This document shows positions 26,482-35,050 of a stretch of DNA of 64,000 nucleotides, piece by piece. The notes under the pieces are model-generated. The model was not told where the DNA came from. It made no database searches and saw only the letters and a program-made list of their open reading frames with translations. Source of the stretch: Flavobacterium alvei (GTDB lineage: Bacteria > Bacteroidota > Bacteroidia > Flavobacteriales > Flavobacteriaceae); contig NZ_PQVG01000001.1 in the NCBI RefSeq assembly GCF_002920895.1, positions 496,001-560,000 of the forward strand, given 5' to 3'. Position numbers and translations under genes: made by a program. How positions within the stretch are numbered: position 1 is the stretch's first letter; each line of letters opens with the position of its first letter.

Positions 26482-28029
26482 TTATTTTCCTTCTAAAGTT
26501 ACTACAGAAAAAGGAGGAATTACTACTTGTAGCTTGCCTTTTTTATTTTCGAATCCTTTAAAAGCAGTTATTTGAATTTTTGTTGGATTATCAAACGTAT
26601 TGTGATCTTGTAGTTTTGGCGAAGCAATAATGGTACCAGTTACCGATTTGACCCCTAATTCATCAAGGTTAATTTCTACAGAATTTGAATTTTTAGTATC
26701 AATATTTACTAACGAAATATGCACTAACCCATTTTTATCTTTTGAAGCCGAAGCCGATAAAGCAGGAAGATTTTGCCCATTAAATGTGTACAAAGGCGAA
26801 TTTATTGTAAGCGGTAACAATTTGGCATCTTGATGTACATTGTACATTTGCATTACATAATAAGTTGGAGTCAAAATCATTTTGGTTTTGTCGGTAAGGA
26901 TAACCGCTTGCAAAACATTAACACATTGCGCTAAATTGGCCATACGAACTCGCTCGGCATGATTATTGAAAATATTAAGAGTTGCTCCAGCCAAAACTGC
27001 ATCTCTCATTGTGTTTTGTTGGTATAAAAACCCTGGATTGCTTCCTTTTTCAACTTCATACCATCCTCCCCATTCATCTACTACCAAAGCAATTTTTTTC
27101 TTTGGATCGTATTTGTCCATAATGGCCGAATGTTTGGTAACCAATTCTTCCATTTTCAGGGCCTGTTGCATGGTTTTGAAATAAATTTCTTCTGAAAAAT
27201 CTACAGCGTCTCCTTTTTTGCCCCAATCAATTACTGAATAATGATGCAAAGCTACTCCACCAAGCATACTACCTGGAATGTTTTTCATTACTGTTTCGGT
27301 CCAATTGTAATCTTCGCTATTGGCACCTGAAGCTACACGCATCAGTCCTCCAGAATTAGTCCAATCTGACATGAATGTGGCATATTTTCGGTATTCTCCT
27401 GCGTAATATTCGGGTGTCATGTTACCACCACAACCCCAAGCTTCGTTACCTACTCCCCAGATTTTTACTTTCCAAGGCTCTTTTCTTCCGTTTTTAACAC
27501 GTAAATCACTCATTGGACTTTTGCCTGCAAAGTTTACATATTGCACCCAGTCTGCCATTTCTTGAACTGTACCCGTCGCTAAGTTTCCTGCCAAATAAGG
27601 CTCGGCTCCTAATGCTTCGCACAGGTTTAAGAAATCGTGAGTTCCAAAACTGTTGTCTTCTGTTACTCCGCCCCACCATTGGTTTACAATAGTTGGTCTA
27701 TTTTCTTTTGGACCAATTCCATCTTTCCAATGATAGGTATCAGCAAAACATCCGCCTGGCCATCTAAGATTTGGTACTTTTAATTTTTTAAGCGCATCAA
27801 TAATATCGTTTCTTACTCCATTCGTATTGGGAATTTTTGAAGTATCACCCACAAAAAAACCTCCATAAATACATCTCCCTAAATGTTCGGCAAAGTGCCC
27901 ATAGATGTTTTTATTAATGACAGGTGCATTTTCATTGCTTTTTATGTCAACTACTGTGTTCCCTTTTTGAGAAAAAACACTTTGACTACACAAAAGTAAA
28001 ACGGATACTACTAATACAATTTTTTTCAT
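26482..28029 (-). CDS. GH51 alpha-L-arabinofuranosidase, exported
   Basis: The 515-residue protein has a signal peptide (about 1-20, ending VFSQ) and a typical GH51 TIM barrel and C-terminal beta-sandwich. Signature segments are INKNIYGHFAEHLGRCIYGG, RWPGGCFADTYHW, the acid/base Glu196 in GVGNEAWGCGG, and the nucleophile Glu319 in VVDEWGGWYE. It releases L-arabinofuranose from arabinan and arabinoxylan oligosaccharides by a retaining mechanism. The signal peptide puts it in the periplasm, unlike many cytoplasmic GH51 enzymes. It is the first enzyme gene after susCD and is separated from susD by a stem-loop (28049-28086). Confidence 0.93.
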   Translation of the reverse strand: MKKIVLVVSVLLLCSQSVFSQKGNTVVDIKSNENAPVINKNIYGHFAEHLGRCIYGGFFVGDTSKIPNTNGVRNDIIDALKKLKVPNLRWPGGCFADTYHWKDGIGPKENRPTIVNQWWGGVTEDNSFGTHDFLNLCEALGAEPYLAGNLATGTVQEMADWVQYVNFAGKSPMSDLRVKNGRKEPWKVKIWGVGNEAWGCGGNMTPEYYAGEYRKYATFMSDWTNSGGLMRVASGANSEDYNWTETVMKNIPGSMLGGVALHHYSVIDWGKKGDAVDFSEEIYFKTMQQALKMEELVTKHSAIMDKYDPKKKIALVVDEWGGWYEVEKGSNPGFLYQQNTMRDAVLAGATLNIFNNHAERVRMANLAQCVNVLQAVILTDKTKMILTPTYYVMQMYNVHQDAKLLPLTINSPLYTFNGQNLPALSASASKDKNGLVHISLVNIDTKNSNSVEINLDELGVKSVTGTIIASPKLQDHNTFDNPTKIQITAFKGFENKKGKLQVVIPPFSVVTLEGK

Positions 28030-28048
28030 AATTACTTTAATTTATAAT

Positions 28049-28086
28049 ATCACATGGCAAGCCCTTTATTAGGCTTACCACATGAT
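28049..28086 (-). other. Stem-loop between susD and the enzyme genes
   Basis: Arms 28049-28063 and 28072-28086 pair over 15 bases when three G-U pairs are allowed on the transcribed (minus) strand, around an 8-base loop. No T-run follows. It probably stabilises the 3' end of the susCD message or acts as a weak attenuator that keeps importer levels above enzyme levels. Confidence 0.55.
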
Positions 28087-28130
28087 ACTAACTTCTAACT
28101 AACTTCTATTTACTAATTCAACCAAACTTA

Positions 28131-29675
28131 CTAATAACCAGTATTTTGAATTGTGCCTGGATTGTTATCCATTTCTAATTGTGGGATTGGGAAAAATTCT
28201 CTACCCGCTGCATAAGAATTAAATTCAACATCTCTTGATTTTAACCAAGCTAATTTTACTGGATCTTGTAACCAACCCCAACGACGAATGTCATCAAAAC
28301 GGTGTCCTTCAAGAGGAAATTCTAAGAATCTTTCGTGACCTATTTGTTCTCTCATTTGAGCTTGAGACATTCCTGGTTTTGTTGTGGCTAAGTTAGGCAA
28401 TCCTACTCTATTTCTAACCATTTGAATGTAAGTATAAGCACCAGGAGTGTCAGATGTTTCATTCAAACATTCGGCATACATCAATAAAATATCTGCATAA
28501 CGCAACAAACGCTCGTTGATTCCTGAACGCCAGTCGAATTCATTGGCATAGGCTCCGTCTGAATTTTGATATTTTCTACAAAACAAATCGTTTAAATCTC
28601 CTGCATTTCCGCCATAAAAAGTAGCAAAATTTTGTCCATAAAGCATCATTCCTGGTTTGTTATAGAACATTGTTGCATCTAAACGAGGGTCGTCTTGATT
28701 GGTTGTGGTTTTTTCTAGTTTGTATTCATTAAACAAAGTGAATGTAGGTTGAACATCAGTCCATCCAAAAGCTCTTGGTCCATAAGTAATGGCTCTAGCT
28801 GAAGTTTTTCCCCAACCAGTGGCTGGAGCACCACCCCATCCTAAGTCAACACCACCTGCACTTCTACTAAATTGAACTTCAAAAAGTGATTCTGAATTGT
28901 TTTCGTTAGTATCTGTAAAATTATCGCGATAATTAGACACCAATGAATAAACACCTAAATCGATTACTTGTTTGAATGTAATTTTTGCATTTGGAAAATC
29001 TTTGGTAAACAAATAAGCTTTTCCTAAATATCCTAAAGCAGCCCCTTTTGTAGCGCGTCCTTTATCATTGGCATTTGAATATGAAACAGGAAGAAATTCA
29101 GCAGCTGATTTAAAATCGGCAATTACTTGAGCCCATCCTTCAGCTTCTGTTTTTTGTGGATAAATTGCAGCTATTTGTGTTGGAACAGGTACATTTTTGA
29201 ACATATTTACTGCGTGAAACAAATACAATCCTCTTAAAAAATAAGCTTCTCCCAAGATTCTGTTTTTTAATGCAGAATCTGTTATACTAATTTTTGGTAC
29301 ATTTTCAAGTACTTGATTAGCACGATAAATACCTTGATAGTACGTTTCATATGCCCAACCATAAATAGCTGCGTTAGAAACATTAGAATTAAATCGTCCT
29401 ACATTGTACATAGCATCCCAAGGGCTGTTACTTCTAGTATCATCTCCTTTTAAGTCTAATAGTAAAGGAGTACTACGCATATATGTTCCGTCGGTAAGTA
29501 AACTTCCATAGGCTGCATTTACACCTTCAATAGCATCTTGATCTGTTTTCCAAAAGGAGTCAACTGCATCATTGTTTGGGTCAACTTGAATTAAATCATC
29601 GTCGGTAACACAACTAGTGGTTACGATTGCTAGTGAAAAGAAACCAGCTAAATAATTATATATTTTATGTTTCAT
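28131..29675 (-). CDS. SusD-like outer-membrane glycan-binding lipoprotein (arabinan)
   Basis: The 514-residue protein has a lipoprotein signal (Cys22 in VTTSCVTDDD) and the all-helical SusD/RagB fold with TPR-like repeats (EGVNAAYGSLLTDG, ANQVLENVPKI, LGEAYFLRGLYLFHAVN, RYADILLMYAECLNE). The C-terminus has the family pattern FLEFPLEGHRFDDIRRWG and FPIPQLEMDNNPG. SusD proteins form the lid of the SusC channel and bind the oligosaccharide at the cell surface. It starts 29 bases after the SusC gene and precedes endo-arabinanase and GH51 genes, so its ligand is most likely arabinan oligosaccharide. Confidence 0.95.
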   Translation of the reverse strand: MKHKIYNYLAGFFSLAIVTTSCVTDDDLIQVDPNNDAVDSFWKTDQDAIEGVNAAYGSLLTDGTYMRSTPLLLDLKGDDTRSNSPWDAMYNVGRFNSNVSNAAIYGWAYETYYQGIYRANQVLENVPKISITDSALKNRILGEAYFLRGLYLFHAVNMFKNVPVPTQIAAIYPQKTEAEGWAQVIADFKSAAEFLPVSYSNANDKGRATKGAALGYLGKAYLFTKDFPNAKITFKQVIDLGVYSLVSNYRDNFTDTNENNSESLFEVQFSRSAGGVDLGWGGAPATGWGKTSARAITYGPRAFGWTDVQPTFTLFNEYKLEKTTTNQDDPRLDATMFYNKPGMMLYGQNFATFYGGNAGDLNDLFCRKYQNSDGAYANEFDWRSGINERLLRYADILLMYAECLNETSDTPGAYTYIQMVRNRVGLPNLATTKPGMSQAQMREQIGHERFLEFPLEGHRFDDIRRWGWLQDPVKLAWLKSRDVEFNSYAAGREFFPIPQLEMDNNPGTIQNTGY

Positions 29676-29704
29676 TTTGATTCGTTTTTAATGGTTTGCT
29701 AATT

Positions 29705-32700
29705 TTAAAAATTTACTTCAACTCCTAAAGAAATCGTTCTAGGGTTAGGGAACGAACCATTGTCATACCCTCTAGAAAAAGATCCATCGTTACTGTTGAA
29801 ATCAGGATCGGCACCAGTGTATTTAGTTAAAGTCCAAAGATTTTGACCATTCACAAATACTTTTGCTTTTTGAACAATATTGTTTACAGGAATTGGAATT
29901 TCATAACCAATTTCCATAGTTTGCAATCTTAAGTAATCTCCTTTTTGAATAAATCTATTAGAATCTCTTCCGTTAGCATTAGGGTCACCAATAATTGGTC
30001 GAGGAACATCTGTATTGGTATTTGTAGTTGACCAATAATTTAACATATCAGTATGATGATTTCCATATTGTCCAGACATTAAGTTACGGTAAATGCTATT
30101 GAAAACTTTGTTTCCACCAGCTCCTTGCCAAAACATAGAGAAATCCCAGTTTTTATAATTCGCGCTAAAGTTCATACCATAACTGTATTTCGGGATTGTA
30201 ACTCCTTGATAGGTTCTATCAAGATCACTAATCATTCCATCTTCGTTTACATCTCTAAATTTAATATCACCCACTCCTGCGTTAGTTTGTGTTGGTGAAG
30301 CAGCTAAATCGGCAGCATTTTGAAAAATACCCACTGTTTCGTATGCATAGATTTCGCCCATTGATCGTCCCACTTCTGTTTTTGAAGCAGCACCATAGAT
30401 TGGATTTCCATTAAGACCAATTTGTTTTACTTCATTTTTTAAAGTACCTAAATTGGCAGAGATACTGTATTTGAATGCATGGTGATTGTTGTTGTAAGTG
30501 GCAGAAAATTCAAATCCTTTGTTTTCCATCGCACCTGCATTGGTTGTAATACTTGCAGGAAAAGCACCTGTAGAGTATGGCAACGGAACTCCAATCAAAA
30601 GATTGGTTGAGTTTTTTACAAAATACTCAGCGGTAAATTGCAAATCATTGTCAAACAATCCAATTTCTACAGCTACATCGGAAGTTTCATTGTCTTCCCA
30701 TTTTACATTTGGATCTAATGAAGCTACAACAGTAGTTCCAGGAGCCAAAGCATTATTGAAATCGTATCCAGCGAAGCTATTAATTGTTGTTGCGAAAAAG
30801 TAAGGAGGAATTGTATTGTTTCCTAATTTACCATAACTAGCTCTTAATTTGATATTGCTTACCCATTTTGGCAAGTGAATGAATTTTTCGTTACTTAACT
30901 TCCAAGCTCCTGAGAAAGAGTAATTGTTAGAAGAGTTATTGTTTTCACTAAACAAAGAAGATTTATCTTGTCTGAAGTTAGCTTGTAATAAATAGCGATC
31001 ATCAAATGAATAATTAATTCTACTAATATAAGATTTACCTGTTATTGTAGTATTGGATTCACCTGTACTTGTTGCATCAGCATATTGCAATTTGCTTATT
31101 TCGCCATAATCATATCCTACACCTCTTGACCAGTGATTGTATGAGTCGCTACGTTCTTGAACTAAACCTGCCAAAACATCAAATTTATGTTTATTGATAT
31201 CCAATGAGTATGATAAGGTGTTGTTAAAGAATGTTTTATCATTACTTCCTGTCGAAACATCTAAGGATGCTTCATCTTTAGTGGTGATATAATACCAACC
31301 CAAATCACTTTGCGGAATGTATCTTCTGTTTTCATAATCCAATCGGTCGAAACTGGCATCAATTTTATATTTCAACCCTTTTACGATCTCAACTTCACCC
31401 CAAATATCTCCAATAAAACGATTTCTTTTGCCACTATTATTGATTAAGTTGTTAAAACCTATCACATTAAGAGATATAGCTCTTTGAGTCAAGTTATCTG
31501 TTCCGCCATATCCACCCAAACGGTTGGCATCATAAACTGGCATTGTAGGAACAGCACCTACTAAAGCACCAATAGCCGTTTCGCCTACATAACTATTGAA
31601 ATTTTCTTTATCAGATTGAGTGTATCCAATTTTTGTTCCGTATTTGAAAATTCCTTTTTTACCATTCAGATTCAAATTCATAGACAATCTTTCATAATCT
31701 TGAGGCGATTTGATATAACTACTGTTATTGAAATAATCCAAATTCATGTTGTAAGCCATAGTTTCAGCTCCACCATTAAAAGATAAGGAATGATTTTTAA
31801 TGACTCCTGTTTCATAAGCTTCTTTCTGCCAATCCGTATTTACATTAGTTATATAACTACTGCTTGTTGGGTCATTTCCAGGAGCAATTGTTAATCCTGC
31901 ATTTTTTTCGGCTGCACTAGTAATTGTTTGATACCCTACTCTATCAGTTACATCCCAAGTTTTGGCTACATTTTGAAAACCTACAAGTGATTTGTATTTC
32001 ACATCTAGTTTTCCTAATTTTCCTTTTTTAGTTGTAATAATCACAACACCATTTGCACCTCGAACACCATAAATAGCGGCAGAAGAGGCATCTTTCAACA
32101 CTTGCATCGACTCTACATCACCTGGTGCAAAATCAAAAGGCGCATCTACAATCATTCCGTCAATTACAAAAAGTGGATTATTGTTACTAAACGAACTAAG
32201 CCCTCTAATTTTAATGTTTACAAAACCACCAGGCTCTCCAGAAGATTGTACAGTAACACCCGCCACTTGTCCTTGAAGCATTTTGGCAGTATCATAAGTA
32301 ATTGTTTTTTTAGCCGATTCCATATTTACAACACTCACAGCACCAGAAAGGTCTGATTTCTTTTGTGTACCGTATCCAATAACAACTACTTCGTCTAATT
32401 TGTTTACATCCTCTTTCAAAGACACATTTATCTTATCTTGATTACCAACAGTAACTTGCTGGGATGCATACCCTATATAAGAAAAGATTAAAACTTCACC
32501 TGGATTTGCTTGAACTGCAAAGTTACCATCAAAATCGGCATTGGCAGATCTTGTAGTCCCTTTTACAATCACATTTACACCTGGCAAAGTCATTCCGTCT
32601 TTTGCAGACGTCACAACTCCTTTAATAACCTTATCTTGAGCAATAAGATTAAAAGAAGAAAATAACATTACTACCATAGTCAAAAGCCACGCTTTTCTTG

Positions 32701-32743
32701 GTAATAAAAAATTACAATAATAAAATAATCGTTTGTTTGTCAT
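29705..32743 (-). CDS. SusC-like TonB-dependent outer-membrane importer (arabinan)
   Basis: The 1012-residue protein has a signal peptide ending NLIAQ, a carboxypeptidase-regulatory-like domain (IKGVVTSAKDGMTLPGVNV, about 38-110), the TonB box region and plug (DEVVVIGYGTQKKSDLSGAV, MLQGQVAGV, IRGLSSFSNNNPLFVIDGM), and a long beta-barrel ending in an aromatic strand (ISLGVEVNF). The start at 32743 is chosen because it gives a normal signal peptide; upstream in-frame codons to 32854 would add 37 unlikely residues. It imports arabino-oligosaccharides with SusD. It is the first gene of the leftward arabinan operon, with a long regulatory region shared with a NUDIX-type regulator. Confidence 0.95.
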   Translation of the reverse strand: MTNKRLFYYCNFLLPRKAWLLTMVVMLFSSFNLIAQDKVIKGVVTSAKDGMTLPGVNVIVKGTTRSANADFDGNFAVQANPGEVLIFSYIGYASQQVTVGNQDKINVSLKEDVNKLDEVVVIGYGTQKKSDLSGAVSVVNMESAKKTITYDTAKMLQGQVAGVTVQSSGEPGGFVNIKIRGLSSFSNNNPLFVIDGMIVDAPFDFAPGDVESMQVLKDASSAAIYGVRGANGVVIITTKKGKLGKLDVKYKSLVGFQNVAKTWDVTDRVGYQTITSAAEKNAGLTIAPGNDPTSSSYITNVNTDWQKEAYETGVIKNHSLSFNGGAETMAYNMNLDYFNNSSYIKSPQDYERLSMNLNLNGKKGIFKYGTKIGYTQSDKENFNSYVGETAIGALVGAVPTMPVYDANRLGGYGGTDNLTQRAISLNVIGFNNLINNSGKRNRFIGDIWGEVEIVKGLKYKIDASFDRLDYENRRYIPQSDLGWYYITTKDEASLDVSTGSNDKTFFNNTLSYSLDINKHKFDVLAGLVQERSDSYNHWSRGVGYDYGEISKLQYADATSTGESNTTITGKSYISRINYSFDDRYLLQANFRQDKSSLFSENNNSSNNYSFSGAWKLSNEKFIHLPKWVSNIKLRASYGKLGNNTIPPYFFATTINSFAGYDFNNALAPGTTVVASLDPNVKWEDNETSDVAVEIGLFDNDLQFTAEYFVKNSTNLLIGVPLPYSTGAFPASITTNAGAMENKGFEFSATYNNNHHAFKYSISANLGTLKNEVKQIGLNGNPIYGAASKTEVGRSMGEIYAYETVGIFQNAADLAASPTQTNAGVGDIKFRDVNEDGMISDLDRTYQGVTIPKYSYGMNFSANYKNWDFSMFWQGAGGNKVFNSIYRNLMSGQYGNHHTDMLNYWSTTNTNTDVPRPIIGDPNANGRDSNRFIQKGDYLRLQTMEIGYEIPIPVNNIVQKAKVFVNGQNLWTLTKYTGADPDFNSNDGSFSRGYDNGSFPNPRTISLGVEVNF

Positions 32744-33054
32744 AATACTGTTTTTTGGTTGGTTAATAAGTGTTGATTTTACATTTGTAAATATAATTAA
32801 AAAAAAAGCATATAAACAAATTAATATCATAAAAAAAGCAATATATAACAGCACATCTCATAATTTAAGTGTAAAACAAACATTTAATAATTTGCGATTT
32901 TAGCATAAATCTTAACGTTTTCACAAATAACACGTGTAAAATCTACACTTTTTAATCAAAAATCAACATTATATCAAAATTCACTGTTTTTAAAACAAAA
33001 AGTAAAGTTGTAAAACAAAGAGCATTTTCGTCATTTTTTATTACAAAAAAACAG

Positions 33055-33099
33055 CGGTCAATTATATAAATACAATCAATCAACGGTCGATTATGTAAA
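33055..33099 (+). repeat. Two direct copies of CGGTCRATTATRTAAA
   Basis: CGGTCAATTATATAAA (33055-33070) and CGGTCGATTATGTAAA (33084-33099) differ at two positions and lie 29 bases apart. They are mid-way between the divergent arabinan susC and NUDIX regulator genes and are candidate regulator-binding half-sites. Confidence 0.5.
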
Positions 33100-33289
33100 A
33101 AAAGCTCTCGTTTAGAACTGAAAAAACGATCAAAAAACTACTAAAACGATTGAAATTAAAAAAAACTCGAAAAAAATTTCTCTTAATTATCATTAAAAAG
33201 GGAGTGATAAAGAATTAAAAAAAACTTTTAATAGATATGAATTCAACAAAGCAAACATAAAAATCTATTTTTTACTCTATGTTTGTGAA

Positions 33290-33387
33290 ATATTTACAAT
33301 AAAAAATATAGGATAACTTTTATTTGTGTTGAAATAACACTAAATAATTATTTAAAATTTAAGGAAGTTTATATATTTACAATAAAA
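33290..33387 (+). repeat. Two direct copies of ATATTTACAATAAAA before the NUDIX gene
   Basis: Exact 15-base copies lie at 33290-33304 and 33373-33387. The second ends 9 bases before the start codon, where bound protein would block transcription or translation initiation. The core TAYATTTACAA also occurs at the tkt promoter and (reverse strand) in the arabinan susC leader. Confidence 0.5.
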
Positions 33388-33396
33388 TTAAAAAAC

Positions 33397-34086
33397 ATGT
33401 TAAATAGTTATACCTCTGCCGATAAAGTGCTACTTGCGGTAGATTGCATCATTTTTGGGTTTGACAATGAGGATTTGAAAATACTTTTAATCAAAAGGGA
33501 TTTTGAACCCGAAAAAGGCAAATGGTCGTTGATAGGAGGCTTTTTGAAAAAAGATGAAGTATTAAATGATTCGGCAACTAGAATACTGAATCGATATACT
33601 GGTTTTCATGACATTTATATGGAACAATTATATACTTTTAGTGAAATTGACCGTGACCCAGTTGAAAGAACCATTTCTGTTGCTTATTATGCTTTAATTA
33701 ATGTAGAAAATCACAACGAAGAATTAATTCAGAATTACAACGCCAAATGGTTTAGTATTAATGAAGCTCCAAAACTAATTTTTGACCACGACAAAATGCT
33801 AAAACATGCCATTAGCAGATTGCGTTACAGAACTTCAACAAAACCAATTGGTTTCGAACTATTGCCTGAAAAATTCACCATGCGCCAACTTCAAAAATTA
33901 TACGAAGCCATTTTGAGCAAAGAATTAGACAAAAGAAATTTCATTAGCAAAATCAATTCTTTGGACATTCTAATAAAATTAGACGAAAAAGACATGCTGT
34001 CATCCAGAAAAGGATCCTACTTATACACTTTCGATAAAGAAAAATACGAAGAAAAATTAATGAATGATTTTGTTTTGAATTTGTAA
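33397..34086 (+). CDS. NUDIX-domain winged-helix transcription regulator (AraR-like)
   Basis: The 229-residue protein has an N-terminal NUDIX-fold domain (about 10-140; KWSLIGGFL) and a C-terminal winged helix (about 145-229; LLPEKFTMRQLQKLYEAIL). The Nudix box at 48-70 is degenerate: the catalytic Glu positions 63, 66 and 67 are Ile, Arg and Tyr, so hydrolase activity is unlikely. This is the organisation of the Bacteroides thetaiotaomicron arabinose regulator AraR, where the NUDIX domain binds L-arabinose. It is divergent from arabinan susC across a repeat-rich region and convergent with a paralogue at 34166-34870. It probably controls the arabinan and ara genes (inference). Confidence 0.88.
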   Translation: MLNSYTSADKVLLAVDCIIFGFDNEDLKILLIKRDFEPEKGKWSLIGGFLKKDEVLNDSATRILNRYTGFHDIYMEQLYTFSEIDRDPVERTISVAYYALINVENHNEELIQNYNAKWFSINEAPKLIFDHDKMLKHAISRLRYRTSTKPIGFELLPEKFTMRQLQKLYEAILSKELDKRNFISKINSLDILIKLDEKDMLSSRKGSYLYTFDKEKYEEKLMNDFVLNL

Positions 34087-34101
34087 ACCCAATTATCATA
34101 T

Positions 34102-34139
34102 AAAAAGAAAGCCTCGCAATTACACGAGGCTTTCTTTTT
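34102..34139. terminator. Bidirectional terminator between the two NUDIX regulators
   Basis: A perfect 15-bp stem (34102-34116 with 34125-34139) has an A-run on one side and a T-run on the other, with an 8-base loop. It serves both convergent genes. Confidence 0.9.
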
Positions 34140-34165
34140 AGGTAAAAATTTATAGAATTAATAAA

Positions 34166-34870
34166 TTATTTATTGGCACTTTGCCTAGGTACAAAATTCA
34201 AAAAAGTTTTAAAACCCTCGCTGTATTTATTTACGTCAACCCTATAATAAAAAGCGCCTTTTTTGGAGTTCAATTTGTCTTTATCTTTCAATTTCAACAA
34301 TAATTTTGTGGACTGCAACTTTCTATTAAAATTCCCTTTATCAAATTCGGTGTTATAAACAGCCTCATACAAACTTTGCAACTGTGGCATTGTAAATTTA
34401 TCTGGTAATAATTCGAACAAGAGTGGATGCAAGGCTGCTTTGTATCTCAATTTTTCTTTAGCCAATTCGACAATTTTTGAATGATCAAAAATTAAATCAG
34501 GCAATTGATTAATCGAAAACCAAGCAGGATGATAGTCCTCATTAATTTGCTCATTGTATTTTTGAATATCTATAAGAGCAAAATAAGCTATAGAAATGGT
34601 TCTTTCGGCGGTATCTCTATCGGGTTCCGAAAAACCGTGAAGTTGCTCCATATACAAACCATCTAATCCTGTAAGATCTCTCAATACACGAACTGCGGCT
34701 GTTTCAGAGCTTTCATTTTCGTCTATCAATCCTCCAACAAGGCTCCATTTTCCTTTTTCTGGTTCTAATCCTCTTTTTATAACTAACAATTTCAATTCCT
34801 GTCCGTCATACCCAAAAATGATACAATCGACTGCAACTAAAAATCGTTTTTGTTGAGAATAAATTTGCAT
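34166..34870 (-). CDS. NUDIX-domain winged-helix transcription regulator, second paralogue
   Basis: The 234-residue protein is clearly related to the convergent neighbour: it shares VAVDCIIFG, IKRGLEPEKGKWSLVGGL, LYMEQLHGFSE.DRD..ERTISIAY and LLPDKFTMPQLQSLYEAVY. Its Nudix box (47-69) has Val62, Asp65 and Leu66 in place of the catalytic Glu residues, so it too is probably a sensor rather than a hydrolase. It lies downstream of the sodium/sugar symporter and near the xylose genes. It may sense xylose or arabinose; which one cannot be told from sequence. A terminator separates it from the symporter, so it probably has its own promoter within 34871-34930. Confidence 0.86.
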   Translation of the reverse strand: MQIYSQQKRFLVAVDCIIFGYDGQELKLLVIKRGLEPEKGKWSLVGGLIDENESSETAAVRVLRDLTGLDGLYMEQLHGFSEPDRDTAERTISIAYFALIDIQKYNEQINEDYHPAWFSINQLPDLIFDHSKIVELAKEKLRYKAALHPLLFELLPDKFTMPQLQSLYEAVYNTEFDKGNFNRKLQSTKLLLKLKDKDKLNSKKGAFYYRVDVNKYSEGFKTFLNFVPRQSANK

Positions 34871-34930
34871 ACTAATAATAATAAAGCTCTTATGACTTTG
34901 TGTGAAAATTGAAAACAGTTAATGTATATT

Positions 34931-35003
34931 AAAAAATAAACCATTAAGAAAATTAAGAAAATTAAGAGTAAAACTTAATGAACTTAAATTTCTTAATGGT
35001 TTA
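34931..35003 (-). terminator. Terminator after the sodium/sugar symporter gene
   Basis: Arms TAAACCATTAAGAAA (34937-34951) and TTTCTTAATGGTTTA (34989-35003) are perfect over 15 bases. Read leftwards the hairpin is followed by TTTTTT (34931-34936 on the minus strand). The loop itself contains short AATTAAGAAA repeats. Confidence 0.75.
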
Positions 35004-35050
35004 AAGGTAGGATACTATTATCCTGACAACCTAGATTTTAAATCACTTAT

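Larger units (their letters stand above)
32744..33396. other. Divergent regulatory region between arabinan susC and the NUDIX regulator
   Basis: This is 653 bases of AT-rich DNA without a gene. It contains several repeats: TACATTTGTAAATATA (32780-32795), TGTAAAACAAA twice (32870-32880 and 33009-33019), the dyad GTGTA-AAATC-TACAC (32934-32948), CGGTCRATTATRTAAA twice (33055-33070 and 33084-33099), and ATATTTACAATAAAA twice (33290-33304 and 33373-33387). The density of repeats suggests several operators for the adjacent regulators. No perfect TANNTTTG promoter was found for either gene, which would fit regulated, activator-dependent promoters. Confidence 0.6.

Noticed and set aside
32744..32854. 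In-frame extension of the arabinan SusC by 37 residues
   Set aside because: The added residues form an odd second hydrophobic stretch; the Met at 32743 gives a typical TonB-dependent transporter signal peptide.
32744..33396. CRISPR array or tandem-repeat locus
   Set aside because: The repeats are short, different from each other and occur only twice each, without regular spacers.
33397..34870. NUDIX genes as nucleotide-sugar or ADP-ribose hydrolases
   Set aside because: The three catalytic Glu positions of both Nudix boxes are substituted and both proteins have a C-terminal winged helix.
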